The notes under the pieces were generated by a model, which made no database searches, was not told the origin of the DNA, and saw only the letters and a list, made by a program, of their open reading frames with translations. From Nocardia elegans NBRC 108235 (lineage in GTDB: Bacteria; Actinomycetota; Actinomycetes; Mycobacteriales; Mycobacteriaceae), in contig NZ_BDBF01000012.1 of the NCBI RefSeq assembly GCF_001612845.1, positions 1 through 64,000 on the forward strand: a DNA stretch of 64,000 nucleotides. Direction: 5' to 3'. Of the stretch, positions 51,501 through 60,418 are shown in pieces; within the stretch, counting starts at the first letter, position 1; every line of letters begins with the position of its first letter. The position numbers were made by a program, and so were the translations under genes.

Positions 51501-52222
51501 ACATCCCAGGCCTCGTCGTCACCACCGGCGGCCGCGGTCGCGGGTTTGGTGCCGCCCGCGGCCAGCACGGTCACCACCAGCGCGTCCGCGCGGCGCAGCG
51601 TGTCGAGCAGATCCGGTTCGGCGTTGCGCAGCGACGCGCAGTACAGCGGCAGCGGGCGGGCGCCGACCTGTTCCAGCGCGCCGCACAGCGCCTCGACGTA
51701 GGCCGTATTGCCGGCCAAGTGCTGGGCGCGGTAGTACAACACGGCCACCGTCGGCGCGTCGGCGAGCCGGGAATCGTTGCCGGACAACTCCTTCGGGGTG
51801 CGGTCGAGTTCACCCCAGGAGGGCAGCTGGACCGGCGGCTCGAATCCGTGACCGGTCAGCAGCACGGTGTCGGACAGGAAGTTGTGCAGCTGCCGCAGAT
51901 TGCCGGGCCCGCCCGCGGCCAGATAGTTGTGCGCGTCCGCGGCCACGCCACCCGGGACCGTCGAGCACTCCATCAGTTCGGCATCGGGCGCCATCTCGCC
52001 GCCCAGGGCCACCAGCGGGATCCCCGTGGCACGGACCGCGTCCAGCCCTTCCTCCCAGGCGCGGCGACCGCCCAGGATGCGCACCACGACCAGATCGGCG
52101 CCCCCGAGCAGTCCCGGCAGATCCTCGACCAGCAGCCGGGCCGGGTTGGCGAGCCGATAGTCGGCGCCGCTCGCGCGCGCGGACAGCAGATCGGTGTCGG
52201 ACGTGGACAGCAGCAGGATCAC
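48599..52222 (-). CDS. cobN: Cobaltochelatase CobN subunit
   Basis: 1207 residues from GTG 52222 with GAGGAG in front. Large subunit of the aerobic cobalt chelatase, inserting Co2+ into hydrogenobyrinic acid a,c-diamide. CobN/BchH-type landmarks are [20 protein letters not shown] (about 528-547), [20 protein letters not shown] and [20 protein letters not shown]. The ATPase partners (CobS/CobT or ChlD/ChlI type) are not in this window. It is preceded by a cobalamin riboswitch, so it should be repressed by B12. Confidence 0.95.
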   Translation of the reverse strand: [1207 protein letters not shown]

Positions 52223-52261
52223 GGTTCTCCTCGGGTGACGCGCCCATAGCGGATACGGCCG

Positions 52262-52350
52262 CCCGCCCGGAGGGTCTGACTGTCACAGTGGCGCGACCGC
52301 ACCGGAATTGCACCGGTTTTCCTCGTATCGGCGAGCCCCCGGATGCTATC
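52262..52350 (-). ncRNA. Cobalamin riboswitch upstream of cobN
   Basis: Read on the minus strand, the leader contains GGAAAACCGGTGCAATTCCG and GTGCGGTCGCGCCACTGTGA: the core CCGGTGCAATTCCGGTGCGG and the B12 box (GCCACTG) of cobalamin riboswitches, with AGTC and AGACCC following. It ends about 40 bases before the cobN GTG. On binding adenosyl- or methylcobalamin it should block expression of cobN. Ends given are approximate. Confidence 0.9.
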
Positions 52351-52403
52351 GCACTGCTGTGACCGGTATTTCCCGATCCGATTCCGCGGCGTACGCTGTG
52401 AAT

Positions 52404-52721
52404 ATGCCGAACTCACCGGGATGGAGCAGGCGGAACCGCTTTGCCGCCTGGTCAGGAATTACATGCATGATGGTTGCTGTCGCATTGCTGGCAATGGCTT
52501 TGGCCGCTGCGGCCGGGGGTCACGGCGGGCTGTTGCTCGTCGCCGCCGGCGCCTGTGCGGCGGTCGCGATCTTCGGGCTGCTGGTCTTCGAGTCCACGGT
52601 CCGCCGCGACCACGTCGAACGCCACGACACACCACATCTATTGTCGGACAGTTACGTCGACGACCAGCTGTGGCAGGCCGTGATCCGCGCCCGGGACGAG
52701 AGCAGCCAGAAGGACCGGTGA
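52404..52721 (+). CDS. Small two-helix membrane protein (tandem paralogue 1)
   Basis: 105 residues. Start PGWSRRNRFAAWSGITCMMV, two membrane helices (about 15-35 and 40-62), then a hydrophilic tail with VRRDHVERHDTPHLLSDSY. It shares the pattern W.RRNR..AW, the AAA.GH.G loop between helices and the HD tail with the next gene, so the pair is a tandem duplication. Divergent from cobN. Function unknown; its place in a cobalamin locus suggests cobalt or corrinoid handling, but nothing in the sequence shows it. Confidence 0.7.
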   Translation: MPNSPGWSRRNRFAAWSGITCMMVAVALLAMALAAAAGGHGGLLLVAAGACAAVAIFGLLVFESTVRRDHVERHDTPHLLSDSYVDDQLWQAVIRARDESSQKDR

Positions 52722-52725
52722 GCCG

Positions 52726-53055
52726 ATGCCCGCCACCCCGCCTTGGGTGCGGCGCAACCGTATGGTCGCCTGGACCAGCTACTTCTGCGTTCTGATCGGA
52801 TTCGGCAGCCTGGCGATGGGACTCACCGCGGCCGCGAGCGGCCATCGCGGCTGGGCTCTCGTCGCCGGCGCGATCTGCGCCACCGCCTTCCTCGGCGGGA
52901 TGAGCCTGTTCGGCGCGACCGCCCATCACGACCGAGTCACCCACCACGCAGGCCCCAGCCTGCTGTTCGACACTTCCTGGCCGGCCGCCCCGCTCGAACC
53001 GTCCCGCACGGCGCACGATCCGCGACGCCGCCTGCGCCTGAGGCGCGGTCACTGA
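52726..53055 (+). CDS. Small two-helix membrane protein (tandem paralogue 2)
   Basis: 109 residues, 4 bases after its paralogue. PPWVRRNRMVAWTSYFCVLI, two membrane helices with AAASGHRGWALVAG between them, His-bearing tail FGATAHHDRVTHHAGPSLLF and a basic end RRRLRLRRGH. The His-rich tail (HHD..THH) could bind a metal such as cobalt; that is a guess from composition. Lies directly before cobG. Confidence 0.7.
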   Translation: MPATPPWVRRNRMVAWTSYFCVLIGFGSLAMGLTAAASGHRGWALVAGAICATAFLGGMSLFGATAHHDRVTHHAGPSLLFDTSWPAAPLEPSRTAHDPRRRLRLRRGH

Positions 53056-53127
53056 CACCGTGAACCGCGGACGCGCCCCGGCCTCGCCCGCGTTCGCCGT
53101 GCGCCCGGCTCGTAGGCTGGTGGCATC

Positions 53128-54321
53128 ATGACGCGCTCCGCCCCCGACTCCTGCCCCGGTGTCCTGCGCCTGCATCAGGCCGCCGACGGTCCGCTGGCCC
53201 GGATCCGGCTGCCCGGCGGCGCGATCACCCCCGATCAACTGCGGGTGCTGGCCGCGGCGGCCGACGAGCTCGGCAACGGCAGTATCGAACTGACCTCCCG
53301 CGGCAATGTGCAATTGCGGCAGATGCACGATGCGGCGGCCCTGGCCGAGCGGCTCGAACAGGCCGAACTGCTGCCCGCGCCCACCCACGAGCGGGTGCGC
53401 AACATCGTGGCCTCGCCGCTGTCGGGCCGGGTGGGCGGCTGGAGCGATGTGCACCCGCTGGCCGCGCGACTCGATGCGGAGCTGCGGCAGGCGCCGGAGT
53501 TGGCCGCACTGCCCGGGCGCGTGCTGTTCACCCTCGACGACGGCCGCGGCGACATCAGCGGTCTCGGCGGCGATATCGGCGTGCACGCCACCAACGAGGC
53601 CGAGTTCGCGCTGGTCCTGGCCGGGCGCGATTCGGGCGCGCGGATCGGCGCCGACCGGGCGGTGGACATGATGCTGGCGGCGGCCCACGGTTTCCAGCGG
53701 ATGCGCGGCGAGCAGTGGCGGCTACGCGAGGTCGCCGACGGCCCGGCCCGGATCCTGGCCGAATTGGCTCTGGAACCGACCGCCGAACCGATGGATCTCG
53801 TTGCTCGCCGAGATATTCCGATCGGCTGGCTCACCCAGGCCGACGACCGGGTCGCGCTCGGGGCGGCGGTGCCGCTGGGCGCCCTGCCCGCCCGGACCGC
53901 GGAATTCGTTGCGGCGGTGGAGCATCCGATTCTGATCACCCCCTGGCGCAGCCTCGTCCTGGCCGATATGGACGAGTGGACGGCCGAGCAGGTGGTGCGG
54001 GTGCTGGCGCCGATGGGCTTGATCTTCGACGCGAACTCACCGTGGCTCGCGGTGACAGCGTGCGCCGGGCGACCTGGTTGCGCGAAATCGCTGACGGACG
54101 TGCGGGCCGACGCGGCCGACGCCGTCATGTCCGGCCGCGTGCTCCCGGTCGGCGCCCCGGCGCCGGACCTGCCGGGCGTCGCGGCCGATCAGGTGGTCGT
54201 CGCCGGCCGGCAGCACTGGTCCGGCTGCGATCGGCAATGCGGGCGTCCGGCCGGGCCGGTGACCGAGGTGGTCGCCGAATCCGGCGGCTATCGCATCACC
54301 GGACCTCGCGCGGGCGACTGA
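53128..54321 (+). CDS. cobG: Precorrin-3B synthase CobG
   Basis: 397 residues. Sulfite/nitrite-reductase-like protein with repeated ferredoxin-like halves. ELTSRGNVQLRQMHDAAAL in the N-half; the [4Fe-4S] cysteines are in CAGRPGCAKS and CDRQCG in the C-half. It uses O2 to convert precorrin-3A to precorrin-3B, so the pathway here is the aerobic one, in keeping with cobN. Confidence 0.93.
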   Translation: MTRSAPDSCPGVLRLHQAADGPLARIRLPGGAITPDQLRVLAAAADELGNGSIELTSRGNVQLRQMHDAAALAERLEQAELLPAPTHERVRNIVASPLSGRVGGWSDVHPLAARLDAELRQAPELAALPGRVLFTLDDGRGDISGLGGDIGVHATNEAEFALVLAGRDSGARIGADRAVDMMLAAAHGFQRMRGEQWRLREVADGPARILAELALEPTAEPMDLVARRDIPIGWLTQADDRVALGAAVPLGALPARTAEFVAAVEHPILITPWRSLVLADMDEWTAEQVVRVLAPMGLIFDANSPWLAVTACAGRPGCAKSLTDVRADAADAVMSGRVLPVGAPAPDLPGVAADQVVVAGRQHWSGCDRQCGRPAGPVTEVVAESGGYRITGPRAGD

Positions 54322-54471
54322 CTTCGCTGTCACCTCACCGGCGGGCGCGGCTCGCTGAGGCACCTCGCCGCGACGCTGTTCCGTTCCGCGTCGCCGCCGA
54401 TCGGATGGTCGTGGCCGACGGCTCCTGCCGGCACGTCCCCGACAACGCCGTACTTCGCGCACACTGGATCG

Positions 54472-55044
54472 ATGGACTCGTCCGCGGATCAGTCGCCGTC
54501 CACCGCCGATCTGCTCTCCGATGCGCAGATCGCACAGCTCTCGCTCCCTCAGCGGCTCGAACTGGTCGCGCGGCTGCGGCCCGACCGGGTGCGGCCGCAT
54601 CCGCGCCGAGTGCGCGTGGCCCGCGGACTGCGGCTGTCGCTGATGGTCGGCGGTTCGGTCGCGATGATCCCGTGGCTGGTCTACCTCGGGTTCACACTGC
54701 CGCAGGACTACGACGCGAATCATTGGGCGCTGGTGTGGATCGGCTTCGACATCCTGCTGGTGGTCATGATGGCGACCACCGCTTACCTCGGCTGGCGACG
54801 GCGAGCGCTGGTGATCCTGCCAGCCTCCGGCACCGGGGTGCTGCTGCTCGCCGACGCCTGGTTCGACACGACCACCGCCGGTCCCGACGACATCCGGGTG
54901 TCGATCGCGACGGCCGTGCTCGCCGAAGTCCCGCTCGCGGTGCTGCTGCTCACCGGAGCGCTGGCCCTGTTCCGCTATCTCGTCTTCGCCAATCCCCTGC
55001 ACGATCCGGCCGAATCGCCGTGGCGGGCGCGGTTGCCGTTCTGA
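54472..55044 (+). CDS. Membrane protein of unknown function in the cobalamin locus
   Basis: 190 residues. A soluble N-terminus (about 50 residues) with Arg clusters, then four membrane spans (about 55-77, 88-107, 113-128, 146-170). No family is recognised. It stands between cobG and cobH in the same direction, with 150 and 91 bases of gap, so it may be merely adjacent. A transporter or permease role is not supported by any motif. Confidence 0.65.
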   Translation: MDSSADQSPSTADLLSDAQIAQLSLPQRLELVARLRPDRVRPHPRRVRVARGLRLSLMVGGSVAMIPWLVYLGFTLPQDYDANHWALVWIGFDILLVVMMATTAYLGWRRRALVILPASGTGVLLLADAWFDTTTAGPDDIRVSIATAVLAEVPLAVLLLTGALALFRYLVFANPLHDPAESPWRARLPF

Positions 55045-55135
55045 TGTCGCGGGGGCCGCTCGACGTCGCGGGCCGGGCGGCGCCTCGCCCACGCTGCCGC
55101 TCGGGGCCCGGATTCTCACCGCTAGGGTGATGCCC

Positions 55136-55771
55136 ATGTCCGATGTGCGTACCAGCTACCTCACCGACGGGGCCGAGATCTATCGGCGCTCGTTCGCGAC
55201 GATCCGGGCCGAAGCCGATCTGGCGCGGTTCCCGGCCGATGTCGCGCAGGTGGTGGTGCGCATGATCCACGCGTGCGGACAGGTCGATCTGACCACCGAC
55301 ATCTCGCACACCCCGCAGGTCGTGGCGGCGGCCCGCGCCGCGCTGCGTAGCGGCGCGCCGATCCTGTGCGATGCCACCATGGTCGCCTCCGGCGTCACCC
55401 GCAAACGGCTGCCCGCCGACAACGAGGTGCTGTGCCTGCTCGCCGATCCGCGGGTGCCGCAGCTGGCGCGGGAGATGGGCAATACGAGATCGGCTGCGGC
55501 ACTGGAATTGTGGCGTGATCGCCTCGACGGCGCCGTGGTCGCGATCGGCAATGCCCCGACCGCGCTGTTCCATCTGCTGGACATGCTCGACGCCGGCGCA
55601 CCCCACCCCGCCGCGGTGCTGGGTATTCCGGTGGGCTTCGTCGGCGCCGCCGAATCCAAGCAGGCCCTGGCCGAATACGGCGACATCGAATACCTCACCG
55701 TGCACGGCCGGCGCGGCGGCAGCGCCATCACCGCCGCCGCCCTGAACGCGATCGCGAGTGAGCAGGAATGA
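55136..55771 (+). CDS. cobH: Precorrin-8X methylmutase CobH
   Basis: 211 residues from ATG 55136 with AGGG at good spacing (GTG 55127 is possible). Contains the catalytic His region [20 protein letters not shown] (about 43-62), then [20 protein letters not shown] and [13 protein letters not shown]. It moves the C-11 methyl of precorrin-8X to C-12, giving hydrogenobyrinic acid. Stop overlaps cobIJ as ATGA. Confidence 0.95.
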   Translation: MSDVRTSYLTDGAEIYRRSFATIRAEADLARFPADVAQVVVRMIHACGQVDLTTDISHTPQVVAAARAALRSGAPILCDATMVASGVTRKRLPADNEVLCLLADPRVPQLAREMGNTRSAAALELWRDRLDGAVVAIGNAPTALFHLLDMLDAGAPHPAAVLGIPVGFVGAAESKQALAEYGDIEYLTVHGRRGGSAITAAALNAIASEQE

Positions 55772-57360
55772 GTGCTCAGGACGTGGCTCCCGGGAAGTTG
55801 TGGGGCGTGGGACTCGGGCCCGGGGATCCGGAGCTGGTGACGGTGAAGGCGGCTCGCGTCATCGAATCCGCCGACGTCATCGCCTTCCACAGCGCCCGCC
55901 ACGGTCGCAGCATCTCCCGCTCGATCGCGGCGCCGTACATGCGGCCGGGGCAGCTGGAGGAACATCTGGTCTATCCGGTGACCACCGAGACCACCGACCA
56001 TCCGGGCGGCTATCAGGGCGCGATCGACGAGTTCTACGAACGTGCCGCCGAGCTGCTGGCCGGACATCTGGCCGCGGGCCGCACCGTCGCGCTGCTGGCG
56101 GCCGGCGATCCGCTGTTCTACAGCTCGTACATGCATATGCACCGGCGTCTGGCCGACCGGTTCCCCGCGGAGATCATCCCGGGCATCACCTCGGTCAGTG
56201 CCGCCTCCGCCGCGCTCGGCACACCCCTGGTGGAGGGTGAGCAGGTGCTGACGGTGCTGCCCGGGACCATGCCGCCGGACCAGCTGGCCGAACGCCTCTC
56301 CGACGCCGACGCCGCGGCGATCATGAAGCTCGGCCGCACCTATCCCGGTGTGCGGCAAGCACTGTCGAAGGCCGGGCGGCTCGATGACGCTTACTACGTG
56401 GAACGAGCCAGCACCGGGCGGCAGCGGATCCTGCGCGCCGCCGACGTCTCCGACGCCGATGTGCCGTATTTCGCCATCACCGTCGTGCCCGGACCCGCAC
56501 CGACCACCGAGATACCCTTCACAACTACCGAAACCGCTGCGGCTCAGGACGATTCGACCGCATCGGATGCTCCCGAGGTCGGTGAGGTCGTCGTCGTGGG
56601 ACTGGGTCCCGGCTCCGCGCAGTGGACCACGCCCGAGGTCACCCGCGCCCTCGCGGCGGCGACCGATATCGTCGGCTACACCACGTACGTGAATCGGGTG
56701 CCGGTCCGCCCCGGGCAGCGCCGCCATCTCAGCGACAACCGGGTCGAATCCGAACGCGCCGCCATGGCCTTGGATCTGGCGAAATCCGGAGCGCGGGTGG
56801 TGGTCGTGTCCTCCGGCGATCCCGGGGTGTTCGCGATGGCCGCCGCGGTCGTCGAGGAATCCGCGGATCCACAGTGGCGTGACGTGCCGGTGCGGGTGCT
56901 GCCCGGGGTCACTGCGGCCAGTGCCGTGGCCGCCCGCATCGGCGCGCCGCTCGGCCACGACTTCGCGATGATCTCGCTCTCGGACCGTCTCAAGCCGTGG
57001 GAGACTGTCGCACAACGGATTTCGGCGGTCGCCGCGGCCGATATGGCGATCGCGATCTACAATCCGGCCTCCACCCAGCGGCGATGGCAGGTGGGCGCCC
57101 TGCGTGAACTCGTCCTCGAGCATCGCGGCCCGGACACCCCGGTGGTTCTGGGGCGCGATGTGGGCGGTCCGACCGAATCGGTGCGTGTGACGACCCTCGC
57201 CGAGCTGAATCCGGACGAGGTCGATATGCGCACGCTGCTCATCATCGGCGCGTCCACCACCGCCACGGTCGAGACCCCGCACGGAACGCGGGTATTCACC
57301 TCGAGGCGGTACGGGCATGCCGCGCAGGACAACGCGGCGACGGTCGCGGCCGACCGGTAA
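55768..57360 (+). CDS. cobIJ: Fused precorrin-2 C20 / precorrin-3B C17 methyltransferase (CobIJ)
   Basis: 530 residues, a two-domain fusion common in actinobacteria. Domain 1 (CobI, about 1-250): [20 protein letters not shown] and [20 protein letters not shown]. Domain 2 (CobJ, about 270-515): [40 protein letters not shown] and [13 protein letters not shown]. Each carries the SAM-binding GDP loop of tetrapyrrole methylases. The C17 step contracts the ring after CobG. Confidence 0.95.
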   Translation: MSAQDVAPGKLWGVGLGPGDPELVTVKAARVIESADVIAFHSARHGRSISRSIAAPYMRPGQLEEHLVYPVTTETTDHPGGYQGAIDEFYERAAELLAGHLAAGRTVALLAAGDPLFYSSYMHMHRRLADRFPAEIIPGITSVSAASAALGTPLVEGEQVLTVLPGTMPPDQLAERLSDADAAAIMKLGRTYPGVRQALSKAGRLDDAYYVERASTGRQRILRAADVSDADVPYFAITVVPGPAPTTEIPFTTTETAAAQDDSTASDAPEVGEVVVVGLGPGSAQWTTPEVTRALAAATDIVGYTTYVNRVPVRPGQRRHLSDNRVESERAAMALDLAKSGARVVVVSSGDPGVFAMAAAVVEESADPQWRDVPVRVLPGVTAASAVAARIGAPLGHDFAMISLSDRLKPWETVAQRISAVAAADMAIAIYNPASTQRRWQVGALRELVLEHRGPDTPVVLGRDVGGPTESVRVTTLAELNPDEVDMRTLLIIGASTTATVETPHGTRVFTSRRYGHAAQDNAATVAADR

Positions 57361-57403
57361 GGCCACACGGGCCGACGCGGTCTCGCTGCTACGGTACACC
57401 GTG

Positions 57404-57418
57404 GCGGTGGAACACCGC
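57404..57418. terminator. Short hairpin between converging cobIJ and cobK
   Basis: GCGGTG-GAA-CACCGC, a 6-base stem in the 73-base gap between the two convergent gene ends. Weak but well placed. Confidence 0.4.
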
Positions 57419-57433
57419 TTGGCGGCGCGAGCC

Positions 57434-58171
57434 TCAGCTTCGGCGCCCGTTCAACCAATCCCACGCCGCTGCAACGGATTCCGCGCACTCGACGCCCTCG
57501 GGCACAGGCGGACGGTCGACGACTATGACCGGAATGCCGCACGTACGAGCGGCCGTCAGCTTGGCTGCGGTAAGGTCGCCACCGCTGTCCTTGGTCACCA
57601 TCGCGGAGATGCGGTGTTCGCGCAGCAGATCGATTTCCTCCGCCACGGTGAACGGGCCACGGGCGAGAAGCAGAAGATGCCGCGGCGGAACAGGTCCGGC
57701 GGGCGGGTCGATGGCGCGGATGAGAAACCACGGCTCATCGAGCTCGGCGAAGGCGGCCACGCCCTGGCGGCCGATCGTGAGGAAGACGCGGTCGAATTCG
57801 GCCGCGGCGCGGGCGGCGGCGGCCAGATCCGGCACCCGCGACCACCGGTCACCGGGTTCTTCGGACCAGCCCGGCCGGCGCAGATGCACGATCGGCACCC
57901 CACCCGCTCGCGCCGCGGCGGCCGCATGCGTGGAGATGGTGCCCGCGAAGGGATGAGTGGCGTCGACGACCACGTCGATCGCATTGTCGGACAGCCAGTT
58001 CCGCAGCCCCTCGACGCCGCCGAAGCCGCCGATGCGCACCGCACCGGCGGGCAGCACCGGTTCACGCACGCGTCCGGCGAGCGAGGAGACGATGTCGAAT
58101 CCTCGCTCGCCGGAGACGATTTCGGCCAGCCGCCGGGCCTCCCGGGTGCCGCCGAGAATCAGAACCTTCAG
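57434..58171 (-). CDS. cobK: Precorrin-6A reductase CobK, apparent CTG start
   Basis: 245 residues if started at CTG 58171, where translation reads LKVLILGGTREARRLAEIVS, the NADPH-binding start expected of CobK. The only conventional start in frame is GTG 58069, which would delete that Gly-rich loop. No ATG, GTG or TTG lies upstream in frame before the neighbouring stop. A GGAAG site lies 10 bases before the CTG. Other features: VVVDATHPFAGTISTHAAAA and AMVTKDSGGDLTAAKLTAAR. It reduces precorrin-6A. Confidence 0.85.
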   Translation of the reverse strand: MKVLILGGTREARRLAEIVSGERGFDIVSSLAGRVREPVLPAGAVRIGGFGGVEGLRNWLSDNAIDVVVDATHPFAGTISTHAAAAARAGGVPIVHLRRPGWSEEPGDRWSRVPDLAAAARAAAEFDRVFLTIGRQGVAAFAELDEPWFLIRAIDPPAGPVPPRHLLLLARGPFTVAEEIDLLREHRISAMVTKDSGGDLTAAKLTAARTCGIPVIVVDRPPVPEGVECAESVAAAWDWLNGRRS

Positions 58172-58190
58172 TGTCGCAGCACTTCCGGTG

Positions 58191-58799
58191 TCAGTTGCCG
58201 CTGAAGTAGGCGAAGGCGGAGTCGATCAGCGGCTGACCACCCGCGACCAGCAGGCCGATCACACCACCCAGCACCGCACCCGGGATCGAGCCGATGCCGA
58301 TGAACAGCAGGCCGACCAGGAAGCCGATCACCGCGCCCACCGCGGCACCCAGCGAGGCGTGCTGCAACTCGGAGAAGAACCAGTCCTGACCGGAAATGTT
58401 CTTCACCGACGAGATCGGCTGCCCCTGCGGGGTCAGCGTCAGGCTGGTGCCGTCCTCGTTCACCGCGGCGGCGACGGAGGTGCCGTTGGGGCCCTTGGCC
58501 GAAAGCGGGTAGCTCATCACCACGGCGCCCTTGTCGTTGGTCAGGGTGACCGCCGACTTGTCCGAGGTGAGGGCGAACTTGCCGCCCGTCACCGTGGTGA
58601 CGATCTTGTTGCCCATGTCGGCGAGTTCGGTGGTGTAGCCGACACCCTGGTCCGTGCCTTGCACGGCCGGGCTCTGCTGGGTCTGCACCTGGCTCGGCGC
58701 CGGCGCGGGCGCGGCGGGCTCGGCGTAAGCGGTACCGTAGGCGATGCTCGTCGCCGCGATGGCGATCAGCGAGGTGCCGACAATATTGGTGAATCTCAT
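58191..58799 (-). CDS. Exported protein with C-terminal hydrophobic glycine-rich segment
   Basis: 202 residues. Sec signal peptide at residues 1-26 (cleavage near AYA-EP), a Pro/Ala/Gln linker, a beta-rich domain at about 50-130 (TTVTGGKFALTSDKSAVTLT), and a C-terminal segment ASLGAAVGAVIGFLVGLLFI followed by GSIPGAVLGGVIGLLVAGG that could cross a membrane twice. Similar exported proteins occur in Nocardia and Rhodococcus; function unknown. It ends 19 bases before the cobK start on the same strand, so the two may share a transcript. Confidence 0.75.
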   Translation of the reverse strand: MRFTNIVGTSLIAIAATSIAYGTAYAEPAAPAPAPSQVQTQQSPAVQGTDQGVGYTTELADMGNKIVTTVTGGKFALTSDKSAVTLTNDKGAVVMSYPLSAKGPNGTSVAAAVNEDGTSLTLTPQGQPISSVKNISGQDWFFSELQHASLGAAVGAVIGFLVGLLFIGIGSIPGAVLGGVIGLLVAGGQPLIDSAFAYFSGN

Positions 58800-59194
58800 C
58801 TATTTCCCATCGGATCGATCACCCGACATAACGATCGGATTGCGCTGCCCCGAAACATTTCCGCAGGTCAGGCGGTTGCCGACTGCAGGAATCGAGCCAG
58901 AATCGTTACTTTACCGTCACTTTGGGGATTCAGGTACTCCATCCGTTGGGAGTTGCCGACGGCTTTGCGCCCGAGCCCGCGCCTGTCGATGGAGTGGCGT
59001 GCGGCTATCGACGATCCCCCAAATGACCCGATCGCAGGATCGTCGATGTTCTGCTCGAAGACAAGGCCGGCGCTGTGCACGAGTCAGGCTGAACTCACCA
59101 GCGCTCGGTAACGGCCGCAGCATCGTTGCGGGTCAAGCCATCGTCGGTGTTTCCGCGCGATCACTGCCGGCACCCTGGTGGAGCGTCGCGCAAT
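58800..59194. other. Intergenic region with no supported gene
   Basis: 395 bases between the start of the exported-protein gene and the stop of the DUF3052 gene (both minus). A 70-codon open frame at 58868-59080 lacks a ribosome-binding site and recognisable features. The promoter of the exported-protein gene must lie at its left end. Confidence 0.5.
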
Positions 59195-59599
59195 TCAGTG
59201 CCGATCGGCCAGCCGGACAACGAAGCGCAGACCCGACCACGTCTCATCGATCGCGCACGTCTTGTTGTCGACAAGTCCTGCGGCCAAGCCGAATTCGCGC
59301 ACGACGGTATCGCTGAGATCGGTAGCTACCCCGCTGGACTTCTTGGGCCAGGCGACCCAGAGGCCACCCGCCTGCGCGAGGCGGGCGCGCCACGTGCCGA
59401 ATCCTCGGTCCAGGGACCGGTAGTCGAGGCAGAAGCCGACGACCACGTCATACTGCCCGCGCCCGGCGCGCCGCTGCAGGCAGACCTGCTCAGGCAGAGG
59501 TTCGAGCGCGAATCCACTCGGGGCGTGGGCGAGCAGCACGCGGCTGCCGGACCGGATGCCGAGCTTGCGGGCCAACGGGGCGCCGGAATATCCCGCCAT
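59195..59599 (-). CDS. DUF3052 family protein
   Basis: 134 residues from ATG 59599 (MAGYSGAPLARKLGIRSGSR). Contains the conserved start, a YDVVVGFCLDYRSLDRGF strand and GGLWVAWPKKSSGVATDLSD near the middle, all typical of this small actinobacterial family of unknown function. The PKK loop resembles a phosphate- or nucleic-acid-binding loop but no role is established. Confidence 0.82.
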   Translation of the reverse strand: MAGYSGAPLARKLGIRSGSRVLLAHAPSGFALEPLPEQVCLQRRAGRGQYDVVVGFCLDYRSLDRGFGTWRARLAQAGGLWVAWPKKSSGVATDLSDTVVREFGLAAGLVDNKTCAIDETWSGLRFVVRLADRH

Positions 59600-59768
59600 G
59601 CGCCCACGATACGTGCTTCGCGATCGGCGAACGTGTGCCACGACGGCCAGGACCGCCGGGGCGGGAAGAATCGGTTCCTGCTACTTGATCCCCTTGATCG
59701 ACACAGATCAGGTTTTCGCGGCGCGCCCGTCTGTACATGTGAGATCGACTCACGAGAGGCTGGCAACA

Positions 59769-60332
59769 ATGCGGAAAATAGTCTTCGGCATGAACGTGAC
59801 CCTGGACGGCTACATCGCCGCGCCTGGCGACGACATCGGCTGGAGCGCGCCGAGCGACGAACTGTTCCAGTGGTGGCTCGGCCAGGAGCAGGCGAACGAC
59901 ATGTCGCTGTACGGGCGCAAGCTGTGGGAGAACATGAGCTCCTACTGGCCGACCGGCGACCAGCAGCCCGACGCCACCCCGGCGCAGATCGAGTTCGCGC
60001 GAAACTGGCGGGACACGCCGAAGGTGGTGTTCTCCTCGACGATCGACAACGTCGACTGGAACACCCGCCTGGTCACCGGCGACGCGGTCGCCGAAATCAC
60101 CCGGCTCGAGGCCGAGGGGGGCGGCACGATGAGCATCGGCGGCGCGACGCTCGCCGGGGCCGCCATGCGAGCCGGGCTGATCGACGAGTACGCGATCGTC
60201 ACCCATCCGGTCCTGGTGGGTGGCGGCACACCGTTCTTCCCGGCGCTGGACCGCTGGGTGAACCTGAATCTGGTGGAAACGCGGACGTTTCCCGGCGGCG
60301 CGGTGCTGACCCGATACGAGACGAGGCGATGA
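59769..60332 (+). CDS. Dihydrofolate reductase-like (RibD C-terminal domain) protein
   Basis: 187 residues from ATG 59769. DHFR/RibD fold: KIVFGMNVTLDGYIAAPGDD at the start, SLYGRKLWENMSSYWP, and MSIGGATLAGAAMRAGLIDE in the nucleotide-binding half. These proteins (YyaP/YwjB type) bind NADPH; they do not replace FolA and their substrate is unknown. Often found near SigG/SigX5-type sigma factors, and here it converges on one. Confidence 0.88.
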   Translation: MRKIVFGMNVTLDGYIAAPGDDIGWSAPSDELFQWWLGQEQANDMSLYGRKLWENMSSYWPTGDQQPDATPAQIEFARNWRDTPKVVFSSTIDNVDWNTRLVTGDAVAEITRLEAEGGGTMSIGGATLAGAAMRAGLIDEYAIVTHPVLVGGGTPFFPALDRWVNLNLVETRTFPGGAVLTRYETRR

Positions 60333-60418
60333 GTACGGGCCAGAGTGAGGTATTGACCGACTCGCTGGAGATGCGGACGACGAGTCGTCGATCGTGACAA
60401 TTCTTCAGGGCATCAAGA

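Noticed and set aside
58868-59080. 70-codon minus-strand frame in the 58800-59194 gap
   Set aside because: No start signal or family resemblance.
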